Below the pieces are notes generated by a model. It saw nothing but the letters and a program-made list of their open reading frames with translations. It did not search any database and was not told the DNA's origin. A DNA stretch of 16,554 bases from Lachnospiraceae bacterium (lineage in GTDB: Bacteria > Bacillota > Clostridia > Lachnospirales > Lachnospiraceae), in assembly GCA_024691145.1 (NCBI GenBank), contig JAILNW010000215.1, positions 1 through 16,554 of the forward strand, given 5' to 3'. Below are positions 5,675-14,710 of the stretch, piece after piece. Position numbers and translations under genes: made by a program. The first letter of the stretch is position 1; each line of letters opens with the position of its first letter.

Positions 5675-8600
5675 TTATCTCTTAGTTACACCAAGTTTAA
5701 CCTTCTCACCGTTAAGGTTCCACTCTTTAACACTTCCTGTAGCCTTGCCGATTTCCATATCAACAGCAAGAACTTCAGACTTAATAAGTGCTGCGTTCTT
5801 AGTAAGTATATCAGCAATCTTGTCATTTCCTTCCATTGAGATATTGATATTATCCATTACCTCAAATCCAGCTTCTTTTCTCATTGTCTGAATCTTACTG
5901 ATTATTTCTCTTACAAAACCTTCCTCAATAAGCTCTTCAGATAACTTAGTATCAAGAACGACTGTTATACCATAATCAGATGAAGATACAAAACCTTCAA
6001 CCTGTGAAGTTTCGATTAAAAGATCATCCTTCTCAAGAACTTCTTCCTTGCCATCAACAACAACTGTAAGAGTTCCCTTAGCATTAATCTCATCCATAGC
6101 TTCATTACCATTAAGATTAGCAAGTACCTCTCTTAACTCATTAAGCTTCTTTCCGAATCTTCTTCCTAAAGTCTTAAGCTGTGGCTTAAAGTTGTAAGAA
6201 GTAAATTCTCTTACGTCTGACTTAAATGTAACCTTCTTAACATTAAGCTCATCTTCTATAATCTCCTTATAGAACTCAGAAAGTTCTGAAGAAGCCTTAA
6301 CATACATATTGCCAATTGGCTGTCTGTTCTTAATGTTAGCTTCATTTCTGCAGGCACGTCCAAGAACAACAATATCAAGAACCTCTTCCATATCCTTCTC
6401 AAGCTCTGCATCTACCATAGAAGCATCATACTTAGGGAAGTCACAAAGATGTATACTCTCTGGAGCCTTCTTATCTATGCTGCATACAAGGTTACGATAT
6501 ATATCCTCTGTCATAAATGGTATCATAGGTGCTGCAGCCTTGCAGATATTAACTAAAGCTGTATAAAGAGTCATATAAGCATTAATCTTATCCTGCTCCA
6601 TACCCTTAGCCCAGAAACGTTCTCTGCTTCGTCTTACATACCAGTTACTCATCTCATCAACGAAATCCTGTAATACTTTAGCTGTCTCAGGAATCTTGTA
6701 ATTAGAAAGATTCTCATCAACTAACTTAATTGCTGTATTTAACTTAGATAATAACCACTTATCCATAACTGGAAGTTTCTTATAATCAAGTTTATACTTA
6801 GTAGCATCAAAATTATCTATATTAGCATAAAGTACGAAGAAAGCATATGTGTTCCATAAAGTTCCCATGAACTTTCTCTGTCCTTCAGTAACAATATCAT
6901 CATTAAACTTGTTAGGAAGCCAAGGTGCACTGTTACTGTAGAAATACCATCTTACAGCATCTGCTCCATGCTTCTCAAGTGTATCAAATGGGTCAACTGC
7001 ATTACCCTTAGACTTAGACATCTTCTGTCCGTCCTTATCAAGAACAAGTCCAAGAACGATAACATTCTTATAAGGTGATACATTAAATAATAATGTAGAC
7101 TCTGCAAGCAGTGAGTAGAACCATCCTCTTGTCTGGTCAACAGCCTCACTAATGAAGTTTGCCGGGAAGTTCTCTTCAAACTCCTTCTTATGCTCAAATG
7201 GATAATGCCACTGTGCAAATGGCATTGCTCCTGAATCGAACCAGCAGTCAATAACCTCTGGAACTCTCTTCATCTGCTTAGCACACTTAGGGCACTTAAT
7301 AGTAACTTCATCAATATATGGTCTGTGAAGCTCTATATCATCAGGACAATTGTCAGACATAGACTTAAGTTCTTCTATACTTCCGATAGAATGCATATGT
7401 CCGCACTCACACTCCCAGATATTAAGAGGAGTTCCCCAATATCTGTTACGGCTTACGCCCCAGTCCTGAACATTCTCAAGCCAGTCACCGAATCTTCCCT
7501 TACCGATACCCTCAGGAATCCAGTTAACTGTATTATTATTTCTTATAAGATCATCCTTTACAGCTGTCATCTTGATGAACCAGGACTCTCTTGCATAGTA
7601 AATAAGTGGTGTATCACATCTCCAGCAGAAAGGATAACTATGTTCAAACTTAAGTGCCTTGAATAATAACTTCTTCTCTCCAAGTAACTTAAATACAACC
7701 TCATCAGCCTTCTTGCAGAAAAGACCGGCCATCTCAGTACACTCAGCCTTCATCTCACCCTTTGAATCAACTAACTGAAGGAAAGGAAGATCATACTTCT
7801 TACCTACCTTGGAATCGTCTTCACCAAATGCAGGAGCGATATGAACAACACCAGTACCATCACCCATAGTTACATAATCATCACAAACTACATAGAAAGC
7901 TTTCTTGCCACCAATAGTAGTTCTGTCACCTGGATCACCTATTGTTCCATCAGAGTTGTTGAATGCATAATCAAATAAAGGAACATACTGAGTATATTCA
8001 AGATCCTTACCTTTGTACTCTTCAACAACTTCATACTTGCCATCAATAACTGATAATAAAGCCTTTGCAAGTATATAATATCTAGTAGATGCCTGTGAAG
8101 CATCCTCGTCTTCTTTAACAACGTCTCCCTTTTCGTTAATAGCAACCTTTACTTTAACATATGTCTCAACAGGGTTAACGCAAAGTGCCACATTAGAAGG
8201 AAGTGTCCAAGGAGTAGTTGTCCATGCAAGGATATACTCGTCTTCCTTTCCTGCCACTTTAAACATAGCTATAGCAGACTTTTCCTTAACATCCTTATAT
8301 CCCTGAGCAACCTCATGGCTTGATAAAGGAGTTCCACAACGTGGACAGTAAGGAACAATCTTATAACCCTTGTATAATAAGCCCTTATCCCATATAGTCT
8401 TAAGAGCCCACCACTCTGACTCTATAAAGTCATTATGATAAGTAACATATGGATTCTCCATATCTGCCCAGAAACCTACAGTACCTGAGAAATCTTCCCA
8501 CATACCTTTGTACTTCCATACACTTTCTTTACACTTCTCAATAAATGGCTCTAAACCATACTCTTCTATCTGCTCTTTTCCATCAAGACCAAGTAACTTC

Positions 8601-8890
8601 TCAACTTCAAGTTCTACAGGAAGTCCATGTGTATCCCATCCTGCTTTTCTAAGGACTCTGTAGCCCTTCATAGTCTTGTATCTTGGAATCATATCCTTAA
8701 TTACTCTTGTAAGCACATGTCCAATATGTGGCTTACCATTAGCTGTTGGAGGTCCGTCAAAAAATGTATACTTCTCTCCATCTTTTCTTAAATCACCGCT
8801 TTTTTCGAATATACCATTCTCGTTCCAAAATTGAAGAACTTTCTTTTCTCTTTCAACAAAGTTCAAATTAGGAGAAACTTTCTCGTACAT
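5675..8890 (-). CDS. ileS: Isoleucyl-tRNA synthetase, type 2-like
   Basis: 1071-residue class I aminoacyl-tRNA synthetase that charges tRNA-Ile in the cytoplasm. The HIGH motif is at 55-58 (GKPHIGH) and KMSKS at 623-627 (GQKMSKSKGN). The CP1 editing domain shows TTPWTLPSN (about 225) and GTGVVHIAPAFGEDD (about 345-359). Cysteine pairs CPRC (182), CWRC (422) and CPKC (533) suggest zinc sites. The anticodon-binding region contains WYVRRSRERFW. Length and the inserted segments fit the eukaryote-like IleS2 type, which is generally less sensitive to mupirocin than type 1; the canonical HIGH motif is kept. GAAGGGA lies about 10 bases before the ATG. A terminator hairpin ends 31 bases upstream, and no T-box is visible. 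Confidence 0.97.
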   Translation of the reverse strand: MYEKVSPNLNFVEREKKVLQFWNENGIFEKSGDLRKDGEKYTFFDGPPTANGKPHIGHVLTRVIKDMIPRYKTMKGYRVLRKAGWDTHGLPVELEVEKLLGLDGKEQIEEYGLEPFIEKCKESVWKYKGMWEDFSGTVGFWADMENPYVTYHNDFIESEWWALKTIWDKGLLYKGYKIVPYCPRCGTPLSSHEVAQGYKDVKEKSAIAMFKVAGKEDEYILAWTTTPWTLPSNVALCVNPVETYVKVKVAINEKGDVVKEDEDASQASTRYYILAKALLSVIDGKYEVVEEYKGKDLEYTQYVPLFDYAFNNSDGTIGDPGDRTTIGGKKAFYVVCDDYVTMGDGTGVVHIAPAFGEDDSKVGKKYDLPFLQLVDSKGEMKAECTEMAGLFCKKADEVVFKLLGEKKLLFKALKFEHSYPFCWRCDTPLIYYARESWFIKMTAVKDDLIRNNNTVNWIPEGIGKGRFGDWLENVQDWGVSRNRYWGTPLNIWECECGHMHSIGSIEELKSMSDNCPDDIELHRPYIDEVTIKCPKCAKQMKRVPEVIDCWFDSGAMPFAQWHYPFEHKKEFEENFPANFISEAVDQTRGWFYSLLAESTLLFNVSPYKNVIVLGLVLDKDGQKMSKSKGNAVDPFDTLEKHGADAVRWYFYSNSAPWLPNKFNDDIVTEGQRKFMGTLWNTYAFFVLYANIDNFDATKYKLDYKKLPVMDKWLLSKLNTAIKLVDENLSNYKIPETAKVLQDFVDEMSNWYVRRSRERFWAKGMEQDKINAYMTLYTALVNICKAAAPMIPFMTEDIYRNLVCSIDKKAPESIHLCDFPKYDASMVDAELEKDMEEVLDIVVLGRACRNEANIKNRQPIGNMYVKASSELSEFYKEIIEDELNVKKVTFKSDVREFTSYNFKPQLKTLGRRFGKKLNELREVLANLNGNEAMDEINAKGTLTVVVDGKEEVLEKDDLLIETSQVEGFVSSSDYGITVVLDTKLSEELIEEGFVREIISKIQTMRKEAGFEVMDNINISMEGNDKIADILTKNAALIKSEVLAVDMEIGKATGSVKEWNLNGEKVKLGVTKR

Positions 8891-8921
8891 CTATATTCAT
8901 TCCCTTCTAATTATTATTTCA

Positions 8922-8958
8922 CAAAAAAAGCCCATATCCCGATAAACAGAATACGAGC
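8922..8958 (-). terminator. Terminator between the small exported protein gene and ileS
   Basis: GCTCGTATTC pairs with GGATATGGGC (8949-8958 with 8930-8939; 10 pairs including G-U) on the - strand, followed by seven T (8923-8929). It lies 31 bases before the ileS start. It ends the upstream transcript or attenuates ileS. Confidence 0.7.
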
Positions 8959-9003
8959 TACATCTTATTTATTCAAGATATTCTCAAGCCTAACTAGCCA
9001 TCT

Positions 9004-9321
9004 CTATACAAAATATTCTCTTACACATATAGTAGTCATAATACCAAGTGACAAAATAGCCAATGTAGATACTATACAAATAGGTGCTCTGTCTCTTGTA
9101 TCGGGTGTTGAATCTGAATTCTCATCTGAAGGTGCAGTCATAGCAACTACTTCATCAGATATGTTATTAACACCTGCTGTTAATAAACTACCAGCAATAC
9201 TTCTTCCCATATATGTTGATGCAGTTTCCTTGTTATTAGCATTAGCAACACCCATTGGAATAAAAAGTATTACAATACAAAACGACACAATCACAGTCAT
9301 AATCATCTTAGACTTTTTCAT
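9004..9321 (-). CDS. Small exported protein with a degenerate sortase-type tail
   Basis: 105 residues. Signal peptide about 1-28 (KKSK, then a hydrophobic stretch, then VANAN with a likely cut after ANA). A short polar middle follows. The C-terminus reads STPDTRDRAPI, then a hydrophobic segment (about 81-99) and a tail with R101. This has the layout of the SPKTGD-x-APIx sorting signals of Lachnospiraceae surface proteins, but the Gly of the motif is Arg and the charged tail is weak. Sortase anchoring is therefore doubtful and it may simply stay as a bitopic membrane protein. AAGGGGAC precedes the ATG at 9321; an earlier in-frame start is less well placed. It has its own promoter and a terminator after it. 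Function unknown. Confidence 0.65.
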   Translation of the reverse strand: MKKSKMIMTVIVSFCIVILFIPMGVANANNKETASTYMGRSIAGSLLTAGVNNISDEVVAMTAPSDENSDSTPDTRDRAPICIVSTLAILSLGIMTTICVREYFV

Positions 9322-9422
9322 CTTAAATTGTCCCCTTTCTGCCAAAAAAACCTTCTAAGTCAGTTAAATCATCTATAGTTCACATCCCATAAACTATAAA
9401 AATATACTAAACGACATTTTTG

Positions 9423-9451
9423 ATTGTAACACACTTTTTTGTATTTTGCAA
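9423..9451 (-). promoter_or_regulatory. Promoter of the small exported protein gene
   Basis: TTGCAA (9446-9451), 17-base spacer, TACAAT (9423-9428) on the - strand. The start would be about 95 bases before the ATG, and the leader holds a short TATAGTT/AACTATA hairpin. The -35 lies inside the 38-bp repeat (copy 1); the second repeat copy lacks a -10 at this spacing. Confidence 0.65.
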
Positions 9452-9476
9452 CTACTTTTTACGATAAATCTATTCC
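9439..9476 (+). repeat. 38-bp perfect direct repeat, copy 1
   Basis: Identical to 15272-15309 over 38 bases, beginning TTGTATTTTGC and ending TCTATTCC. It contains the -35 of the small exported protein promoter. With copy 2 it encloses the surface-protein island. Confidence 0.95.
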
Positions 9477-9535
9477 CGTCTTTAGGATTTAGCACCATTT
9501 TTTTTATAGAAATTAATTTTATAACACCTTACAAG

Positions 9536-9609
9536 TTAGCTTATTTCTTAAAGAAAACTGTCAACAAGAAAGGAACATACTTACAGATATACGAAAGTTT
9601 TTATGAGCA
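9536..9609 (+). pseudogene. N-terminal fragment of an IS1634-like transposase
   Basis: The + strand encodes LAYFLKKTVNKKGTYLQI followed by YESFYEQK, which I recognise as the N-terminus of IS1634-family DDE transposases (usually starting MAYFLKK). The start Met is replaced by Leu (TTA). Only about 25 codons remain before the sequence runs into the terminator of the surface-protein gene. It pairs with the internal fragment at 15030-15157 on the same strand. Confidence 0.7.
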
Positions 9610-9611
9610 AA

Positions 9612-9650
9612 AAACCCTGCAATCCACCATATTAGTGAACTGCAGGGTTT
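9612..9650 (-). terminator. Terminator of the large surface-protein gene
   Basis: AAACCCTGCA (9612-9621) pairs with TGCAGGGTTT (9641-9650), with an inner CAC/GTG. The - strand reads into TTTTTTGCTC. A decayed homologue lies at 15160-15200. Confidence 0.88.
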
Positions 9651-9679
9651 AATATTTTAACTTAGTATAATATTATCTT

Positions 9680-12600
9680 TTAAATTTCTTTTCTGCTTCT
9701 TTTTAATGCCATATAACTTGCTACAAATCCTGCTGATGCAAGTAACATCCAGAATCCATAATAGTTATTAGTATCACCTGTTTTTGGTGAGTTTGAAGAT
9801 GTTGTAGTAGTTGTTGTTTTAGCAGGTGCTGGTGCAGGAGTTGTTTTCTCAACCTCTTTCCACTTAGCAACAAGTGTTAAGTCACCGTTTATAGCCTTAT
9901 CAAAGTCATACTTTTCTGTACTTCCTTCTACATACCAGCCTTCAAAAGTATATCCTTCACGTGTTGGGTCTGTTGGCTTGCTTACCTTGTTTCCATCTGC
10001 CACAACAACCTGATTAATATTATTCTGCATATCATCAAATGTTACCTGATATGATATTGTTGTTGAATATGCAAGTGTGTATGTAGAGAAACGGCTTGAG
10101 TAAATATATATAACTGCATCTGTTCCGCTTCCTGATACAAAGAAAGTTCCATCTGTATACTTTCCTTCTTCTGGTTTAGCAGAAAGTCTTCTAAGCTGCT
10201 CTGCTATTCCATTATGAGCACGGAAAATAATAGGATTATATTTGCCTGTTAAATTATACTTAAGCTCTATACCTACTACACGGTTAAGCTCTTTAACTGC
10301 TTCCTGTTCTCCACCATTTACACTCTTAAGAATAGTAATATCAAGGAATTCCTGGTTAAGGTCTTTCTTATCCATTCCGTCATATGCATTTTCTATTAAG
10401 TTCTGGATATCTTCAAGTACCTTCTCGCCTTCTTCATTCTTTACAGTTTCTTCATTTACAATATTTACTTCCATTGTAACTTCAACTGCTGCCTCTGGCT
10501 GTGATTCTGTAAACTTTTCAAGTTCTGGTACTGTTACATCCTTAACATCTGTTTCTTCTACATCATCACTTTCTAATATAACTTCTGTAATTCTCTTTTT
10601 AGAAACTACATTAATTGTAATAGTATAATCCTTATAGTTTGTGCTTCCTATAGTAAGAACAACTATTCCACTTATTCCGCCAGCATTCTCTGATACAGAA
10701 TAAGCAAATGTTCCATCGCCGAAATCTTCAGCAGTTATATACTCTGCCAAATCTCCTGTTTTATCAGCATTTATAACTTTATAGCCTTCCTTAAGATATT
10801 CAGATAAATCAATTTTTTCATCTTTAACACCTGATGATATTACAACTATTTCATCCTTTAATGTAATATCATCTGCTGCAGCCTTTTTGATTTCAGCAGT
10901 AACTGTTGCTGATTCTGAATCCTTATGGTTTTCATCTCCTAAAACTTTATAGTATACAGTGTATTCTCCTGCATCTACACCATTAGGAATTGCTTCTACA
11001 TATGTTTCTCCATCAAGACTGTAATTAACTATTCCGTCTTCAGTAATTGCCTTAGTTACAAGTGCCTGTGCTTCTCCTGTATATGTAAGATCCTTTGCTA
11101 CAGGTGCAGATACAGCTGCCTCTGCTTTTGCAATACTAAACATTATTCCTGCTTTAGCTTCTTTATAAAGGTCATTTGCAGGATATACTACTTCTGCTTT
11201 ATAAGTTCCAGCGTTTACTGGTTCTTCTTCTGTTGCTATCTGACTGCCTTCTGCAATGTCATTTCCAGCAGAATCTTTAACTAAAGTATAAGTAATTTTC
11301 TTATCTACTCCTGTATTAGAACTGTTTGTTGTAACTTCAATTGAATCACCATATACAACATCTTCTATAGAAATATATGCATTTCCTTCTGCTTTGCTTA
11401 CAAGAAGTGTTGCTGTTTTCGTAGTTTCTCTTATAAATTCAGGTGTTGCTGTATCTGTTGTACAACTTAATGCAGTTACTTTAACAGTTATAAGTCCTGC
11501 CTTAGTTATAGTAAGTGCATTACCTGCTAAAGTTCCTTCACCTTTCAAAGCTTCTGTGTTGTCATTTGCTACAATCTGATAATTTTTAACACCTAATCCA
11601 TTTTCAAATGTAAATAAATTAGATACATCATATGTTTGTTCTGCCACATAAGTTGTTGTTTCATTCTTTCCAGTTATAACAGCACTTCTTCTTGCAATAG
11701 TAAATGTTTTCTCTGTTACATTACCTGCTTTATCAGTTGCTGTTATCTTGTAAGTTCCAAGGTCAGAAAGGTTAACGCTGCTGCTTAATGTAGTTCCAGT
11801 GGCATTCTGACTATATACAGTCTGTGTTCCAGTGCTTCCTTCTGCTGTATAATCAATTGCTATATCCTTTAAGTTACTATCTGTTACACTCCATGATACA
11901 GCCTTATTGTAGCTTGTCTTTGGTTCAGCATCGTCAACTGTAATAACTGGTACAGTTGTTTCAAGTGTTATTCCATTTGATGTTACATATCCAACATTTC
12001 CTGCATTATCAGTTACCCTTACATAAACAATAAACTTAGATTCAGGATTCCTGCTAAATGAAGCTGTGCTTCCATTAACTGTTGTCCATCCTGTTAATTG
12101 GTCTATTGCTGTTTTTGATGTTGCAACTGTATCTGTTGTAACATACTCAATTTTGCTTACTCCACTTTCTAAATCTACTGCATTTATGCTTACTGTTTCA
12201 GTCTTATTAAAGAAAAGACCGAATGTTATTGCATTAAGCATTGAAGTAAAGCTATTATTCTCAATACTAATTGTTGCACTTGGGTTAGTTTCATCATTTA
12301 TATTCCATGCCTTACTTGCACTTCCTGTATAATTACCTGTACCATTAACTTTAATAGTATAAGTTCCATATGCCGAAGCACTTGTTGTAGATGTGCTGTC
12401 TACTGTATAATCAGTTCCAGCTATTAACGTTTTTGTACCATCTGTCACTGTATATGAAGGTGTTTTTGTATTGCCATCATGTACAAATGCAGAAGTTCCT
12501 AATGTAAGCATTGCATCTGTTAATGCTTTTTTAGCAATTGTAAATGAAACTGGTGCACTTACTGCTGTATTATAGTTAGCAGTTTCGGAAACATTTGCTT

Positions 12601-13600
12601 TTATATAATAAGTACCAGCATTTGTTGGAACAGTTGATGTATATGTTCCATTTTCACTTGTACTATATGTATATGTTACGTTTCCACTTCCTAAGTTACC
12701 GCTTACACTTGGTGTGCTTGCAGTTTCTCCATATGTCCAGCCTGTTATATTAACAGTTGGAGTAATTGTTCCTTTTCCTATAGTTACTGTTACAGGTCCC
12801 ATAACTGCACTGTCAGCATGAGTATCATCTCCAACAACTTTATAATATACATAATAAGGTCCTACGTTTATGCCTTTAGGAATTACCGTATTATACTGAT
12901 TATCTGCAGGGGCCGTACTTGCATCTGAACCAAGTGCATAATACACTGTACCATCTGTAGTTGTTCCTGTAGTTACAAGTTCCTGTTCAGAACCAGTATA
13001 TGAAAGATTCTTTGCTGCAGGAGATGTTGCAATAGCTGCTACTTCCTTCCACAGTGCTTTTACAGTTATATCTCCATTAACATTATATGTTTCACCAGGT
13101 TTCTTGTATGTAGAAGCTTGAGATTCTACAGAAGCTTCACTGCTTGACTGTGTAATTTCCCATTGATCAAACACTTTTCCACTAGGTGCAGTAAAACCAC
13201 AATCTGGAAGTGTCCATTCGCCATTTAAACCTGTTACATCTGCCATAGTACCTGTACCACCATTAGTATCAAATGTAGCAGTATATGTTTTAACTCTTGG
13301 CTTCATATAATAAGTCGTATTAATATCAGGTGTACCTTTAAAGGTTCCGCCAGTATTAGAAAACATATTACTAAGTGCTTTATTAGCTGTTATTCCATCT
13401 CCTGATGCAGGAACTCTGTATGGAATACTATATTCATCATTTTCAATTTCTGATAATTTAATACCAGCACAATTATTAAACATGTTATAGTAACAAGAAT
13501 TTGCAAGAGTTGTTGCTGGTAATTCTGGGGCTTCTTCTAAACTTGTACAGCCTTTAAACATGCCATTATAACAATAATATGTAAGAGTTGTTGCTGGCAA
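9680..13600 (-). CDS. Large sortase-anchored surface protein, C-terminal part (severed by an in-frame stop)
   Basis: 1306 codons in the same frame as the upstream part at 13610-14677; only the TAA at 13610-13612 separates them. The TTG at 13600 is just the Leu codon of an LPATTL repeat, has no Shine-Dalgarno site and no signal peptide, so this part is probably not made alone. It contains the last one and a half BspA-like repeats, a Listeria-Bacteroides (InlB B) repeat (about 104-187), and several Ig/MBG-like repeats including two related AGEYTVYYKV-type units. A second B repeat (YTFEGWYVEGST...WKEVEK) and a Pro/Thr-rich linker follow. The end is SPKTGD, a hydrophobic segment and KRSRKEI, a sortase cell-wall signal. 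The intact protein would be about 1665 residues, a wall-bound adhesin-like protein. Confidence 0.85.
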   Translation of the reverse strand: MPATTLTYYCYNGMFKGCTSLEEAPELPATTLANSCYYNMFNNCAGIKLSEIENDEYSIPYRVPASGDGITANKALSNMFSNTGGTFKGTPDINTTYYMKPRVKTYTATFDTNGGTGTMADVTGLNGEWTLPDCGFTAPSGKVFDQWEITQSSSEASVESQASTYKKPGETYNVNGDITVKALWKEVAAIATSPAAKNLSYTGSEQELVTTGTTTDGTVYYALGSDASTAPADNQYNTVIPKGINVGPYYVYYKVVGDDTHADSAVMGPVTVTIGKGTITPTVNITGWTYGETASTPSVSGNLGSGNVTYTYSTSENGTYTSTVPTNAGTYYIKANVSETANYNTAVSAPVSFTIAKKALTDAMLTLGTSAFVHDGNTKTPSYTVTDGTKTLIAGTDYTVDSTSTTSASAYGTYTIKVNGTGNYTGSASKAWNINDETNPSATISIENNSFTSMLNAITFGLFFNKTETVSINAVDLESGVSKIEYVTTDTVATSKTAIDQLTGWTTVNGSTASFSRNPESKFIVYVRVTDNAGNVGYVTSNGITLETTVPVITVDDAEPKTSYNKAVSWSVTDSNLKDIAIDYTAEGSTGTQTVYSQNATGTTLSSSVNLSDLGTYKITATDKAGNVTEKTFTIARRSAVITGKNETTTYVAEQTYDVSNLFTFENGLGVKNYQIVANDNTEALKGEGTLAGNALTITKAGLITVKVTALSCTTDTATPEFIRETTKTATLLVSKAEGNAYISIEDVVYGDSIEVTTNSSNTGVDKKITYTLVKDSAGNDIAEGSQIATEEEPVNAGTYKAEVVYPANDLYKEAKAGIMFSIAKAEAAVSAPVAKDLTYTGEAQALVTKAITEDGIVNYSLDGETYVEAIPNGVDAGEYTVYYKVLGDENHKDSESATVTAEIKKAAADDITLKDEIVVISSGVKDEKIDLSEYLKEGYKVINADKTGDLAEYITAEDFGDGTFAYSVSENAGGISGIVVLTIGSTNYKDYTITINVVSKKRITEVILESDDVEETDVKDVTVPELEKFTESQPEAAVEVTMEVNIVNEETVKNEEGEKVLEDIQNLIENAYDGMDKKDLNQEFLDITILKSVNGGEQEAVKELNRVVGIELKYNLTGKYNPIIFRAHNGIAEQLRRLSAKPEEGKYTDGTFFVSGSGTDAVIYIYSSRFSTYTLAYSTTISYQVTFDDMQNNINQVVVADGNKVSKPTDPTREGYTFEGWYVEGSTEKYDFDKAINGDLTLVAKWKEVEKTTPAPAPAKTTTTTTSSNSPKTGDTNNYYGFWMLLASAGFVASYMALKRSRKEI

Positions 13601-14275
13601 AGCTGGGGCTTATTCTAAACTTGTACAGCCTTCAAACATTCTATAATAACAATAATCCGCAAGAGTTGTTGCTGGTAAGCTTGGGGCTTCTTGTAAACTT
13701 GTACAACCAAAAAACATGTAACTGTAACAAGAATATGCTAGAGTTGTTGCTGGCAAATCTGGGGCTTCTTCTAAACTTGTACAGCCATCAAACATGCAAT
13801 CATAACAAGAATCTTTTAGAGTTGTTGCTGGCAAATCTGGGGCTTCTTCTAAACTTGTACAGCCTTCAAACATGTAACTATAACAATAATCTGCTAGAGT
13901 TGTTGCTGGCAAATCTGGGGCTTCTTCTAAACTTGTACAGCCTTCAAACATGTAAATGTAACAAGAATCTGCTAGAGTTGTTGCTGGCAAATCTGGGGCT
14001 TCTTCTAAACTTGTACAGTCATAAAACATGCAACTATAACACTTATCTGCAAGAGTTGTTGCTGATAAGTCTGGGGCTTCTTCTAAACTTGTACAGCCAT
14101 CAAACATGTAACTGTAACAATATTTTGCAAGAGTTGTTGCTGGCAAAGCTGGGGCTTCTTCTAAACTTGTACAGCCATAAAACATGCCATCATAACAATA
14201 ATCTGCTAGAGTTGTTGCAGGCAAAGCTGGACCTTTCGTTAAACTTGTACAATTCCTAAACATATTATAAAAACA
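13496..14275 (-). repeat. Ten tandem 78-bp repeats (BspA-like, 26 residues each)
   Basis: Ten full units with the pattern CYxxMFxGCTSLEEAPxLPATTLAxx, then a degenerate eleventh (CYYNMFNNCAGI). Units 2-10 are highly similar at DNA level, with a spacing of exactly 78 bp. They resemble BspA-type leucine-rich repeats of surface proteins. Unit 9 carries the stop codon (TCTAGAA context: LE then TAA instead of GAA). The first unit (CFYNMFRNCTSLTKGP) and the last diverge, as in arrays that expand and contract internally. Confidence 0.93.
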
Positions 14276-14677
14276 ATAGGCACCCATGGTAGCTTCCTCA
14301 GGATTAGTATAATCAATAAGTGTCCTTATATCTCCATCACAACTAACTGTACCTTCAGATTCAATTTCTATATGATTATAAGAATCAAATAATTGCTTAT
14401 TATTATTCCCGCTTCCACGCAGATATAGAATATGATCTGAATTGATAACTTCTATTGGAGTTCCTGGTGTCAAATTACTCCAATCACTCATTTCAGATGT
14501 ACGATACTGCAAATTTCCCTTATATAAACCTACTGTAATAGTAAAGTTTGCTGTTCCTGTAAATGTCAGATAATTATTATCCAACGCATACGCTGGCGAA
14601 CTCATCTGTGGCATCAATCCCAGCACCAATGCTATGCTAAGAAGAATACCTAATACTCTTTTGATTTTCATCTTCAA
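13610..14677 (-). CDS. Large surface protein, N-terminal part ending at a premature TAA
   Basis: 355 residues. Signal peptide (KMKIKRVLG, hydrophobic core, cut probably after AYA near 31). A unique N-terminal region runs to about 134, then nearly nine BspA-like 26-residue repeats. The frame ends at TAA 13610-13612, where all sister repeats have GAA; the same frame is open for another 1306 codons. As read, the product would be a secreted, unanchored repeat protein. Start is either TTG 14677 (about 9 bases after AGGAGA) or ATG 14671; the ATG is the safer start for the signal peptide. The preceding 63-codon ORF ends 33 bases upstream. Whether the stop is fixed, variable in the population or a sequencing error cannot be told from here. 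Confidence 0.85.
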   Translation of the reverse strand: MKMKIKRVLGILLSIALVLGLMPQMSSPAYALDNNYLTFTGTANFTITVGLYKGNLQYRTSEMSDWSNLTPGTPIEVINSDHILYLRGSGNNNKQLFDSYNHIEIESEGTVSCDGDIRTLIDYTNPEEATMGAYCFYNMFRNCTSLTKGPALPATTLADYCYDGMFYGCTSLEEAPALPATTLAKYCYSYMFDGCTSLEEAPDLSATTLADKCYSCMFYDCTSLEEAPDLPATTLADSCYIYMFEGCTSLEEAPDLPATTLADYCYSYMFEGCTSLEEAPDLPATTLKDSCYDCMFDGCTSLEEAPDLPATTLAYSCYSYMFFGCTSLQEAPSLPATTLADYCYYRMFEGCTSLE

Positions 14678-14710
14678 AATTCATCATCTCCTACTTTTAT
14701 ATTTACGGCT

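Noticed and set aside
8891..9003. T-box leader for ileS
   Set aside because: No specifier stem or the GGGTGG-type T-box sequence before the terminator.
8831..9358. A 175-codon + strand frame over the ileS start and the small exported protein gene
   Set aside because: Antisense to two better supported genes, with promoter, ribosome sites and signal peptide on the other strand.
9446..9652. A 68-codon + strand frame as an intact gene
   Set aside because: Only about 25 internal codons match a transposase N-terminus; the rest is the repeat at one end and the terminator hairpin at the other.
13588..14259. A 223-codon frame on the + strand opposite the repeat array, itself made of repeated LLLANLGLLLNLYS units
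   Set aside because: It is the antisense of the 78-bp repeats, which happen to lack stops in that frame; no start site with a Shine-Dalgarno sequence.
13496..14275. CRISPR-like array
   Set aside because: The 78-bp units are contiguous coding repeats without spacers and keep the reading frame.
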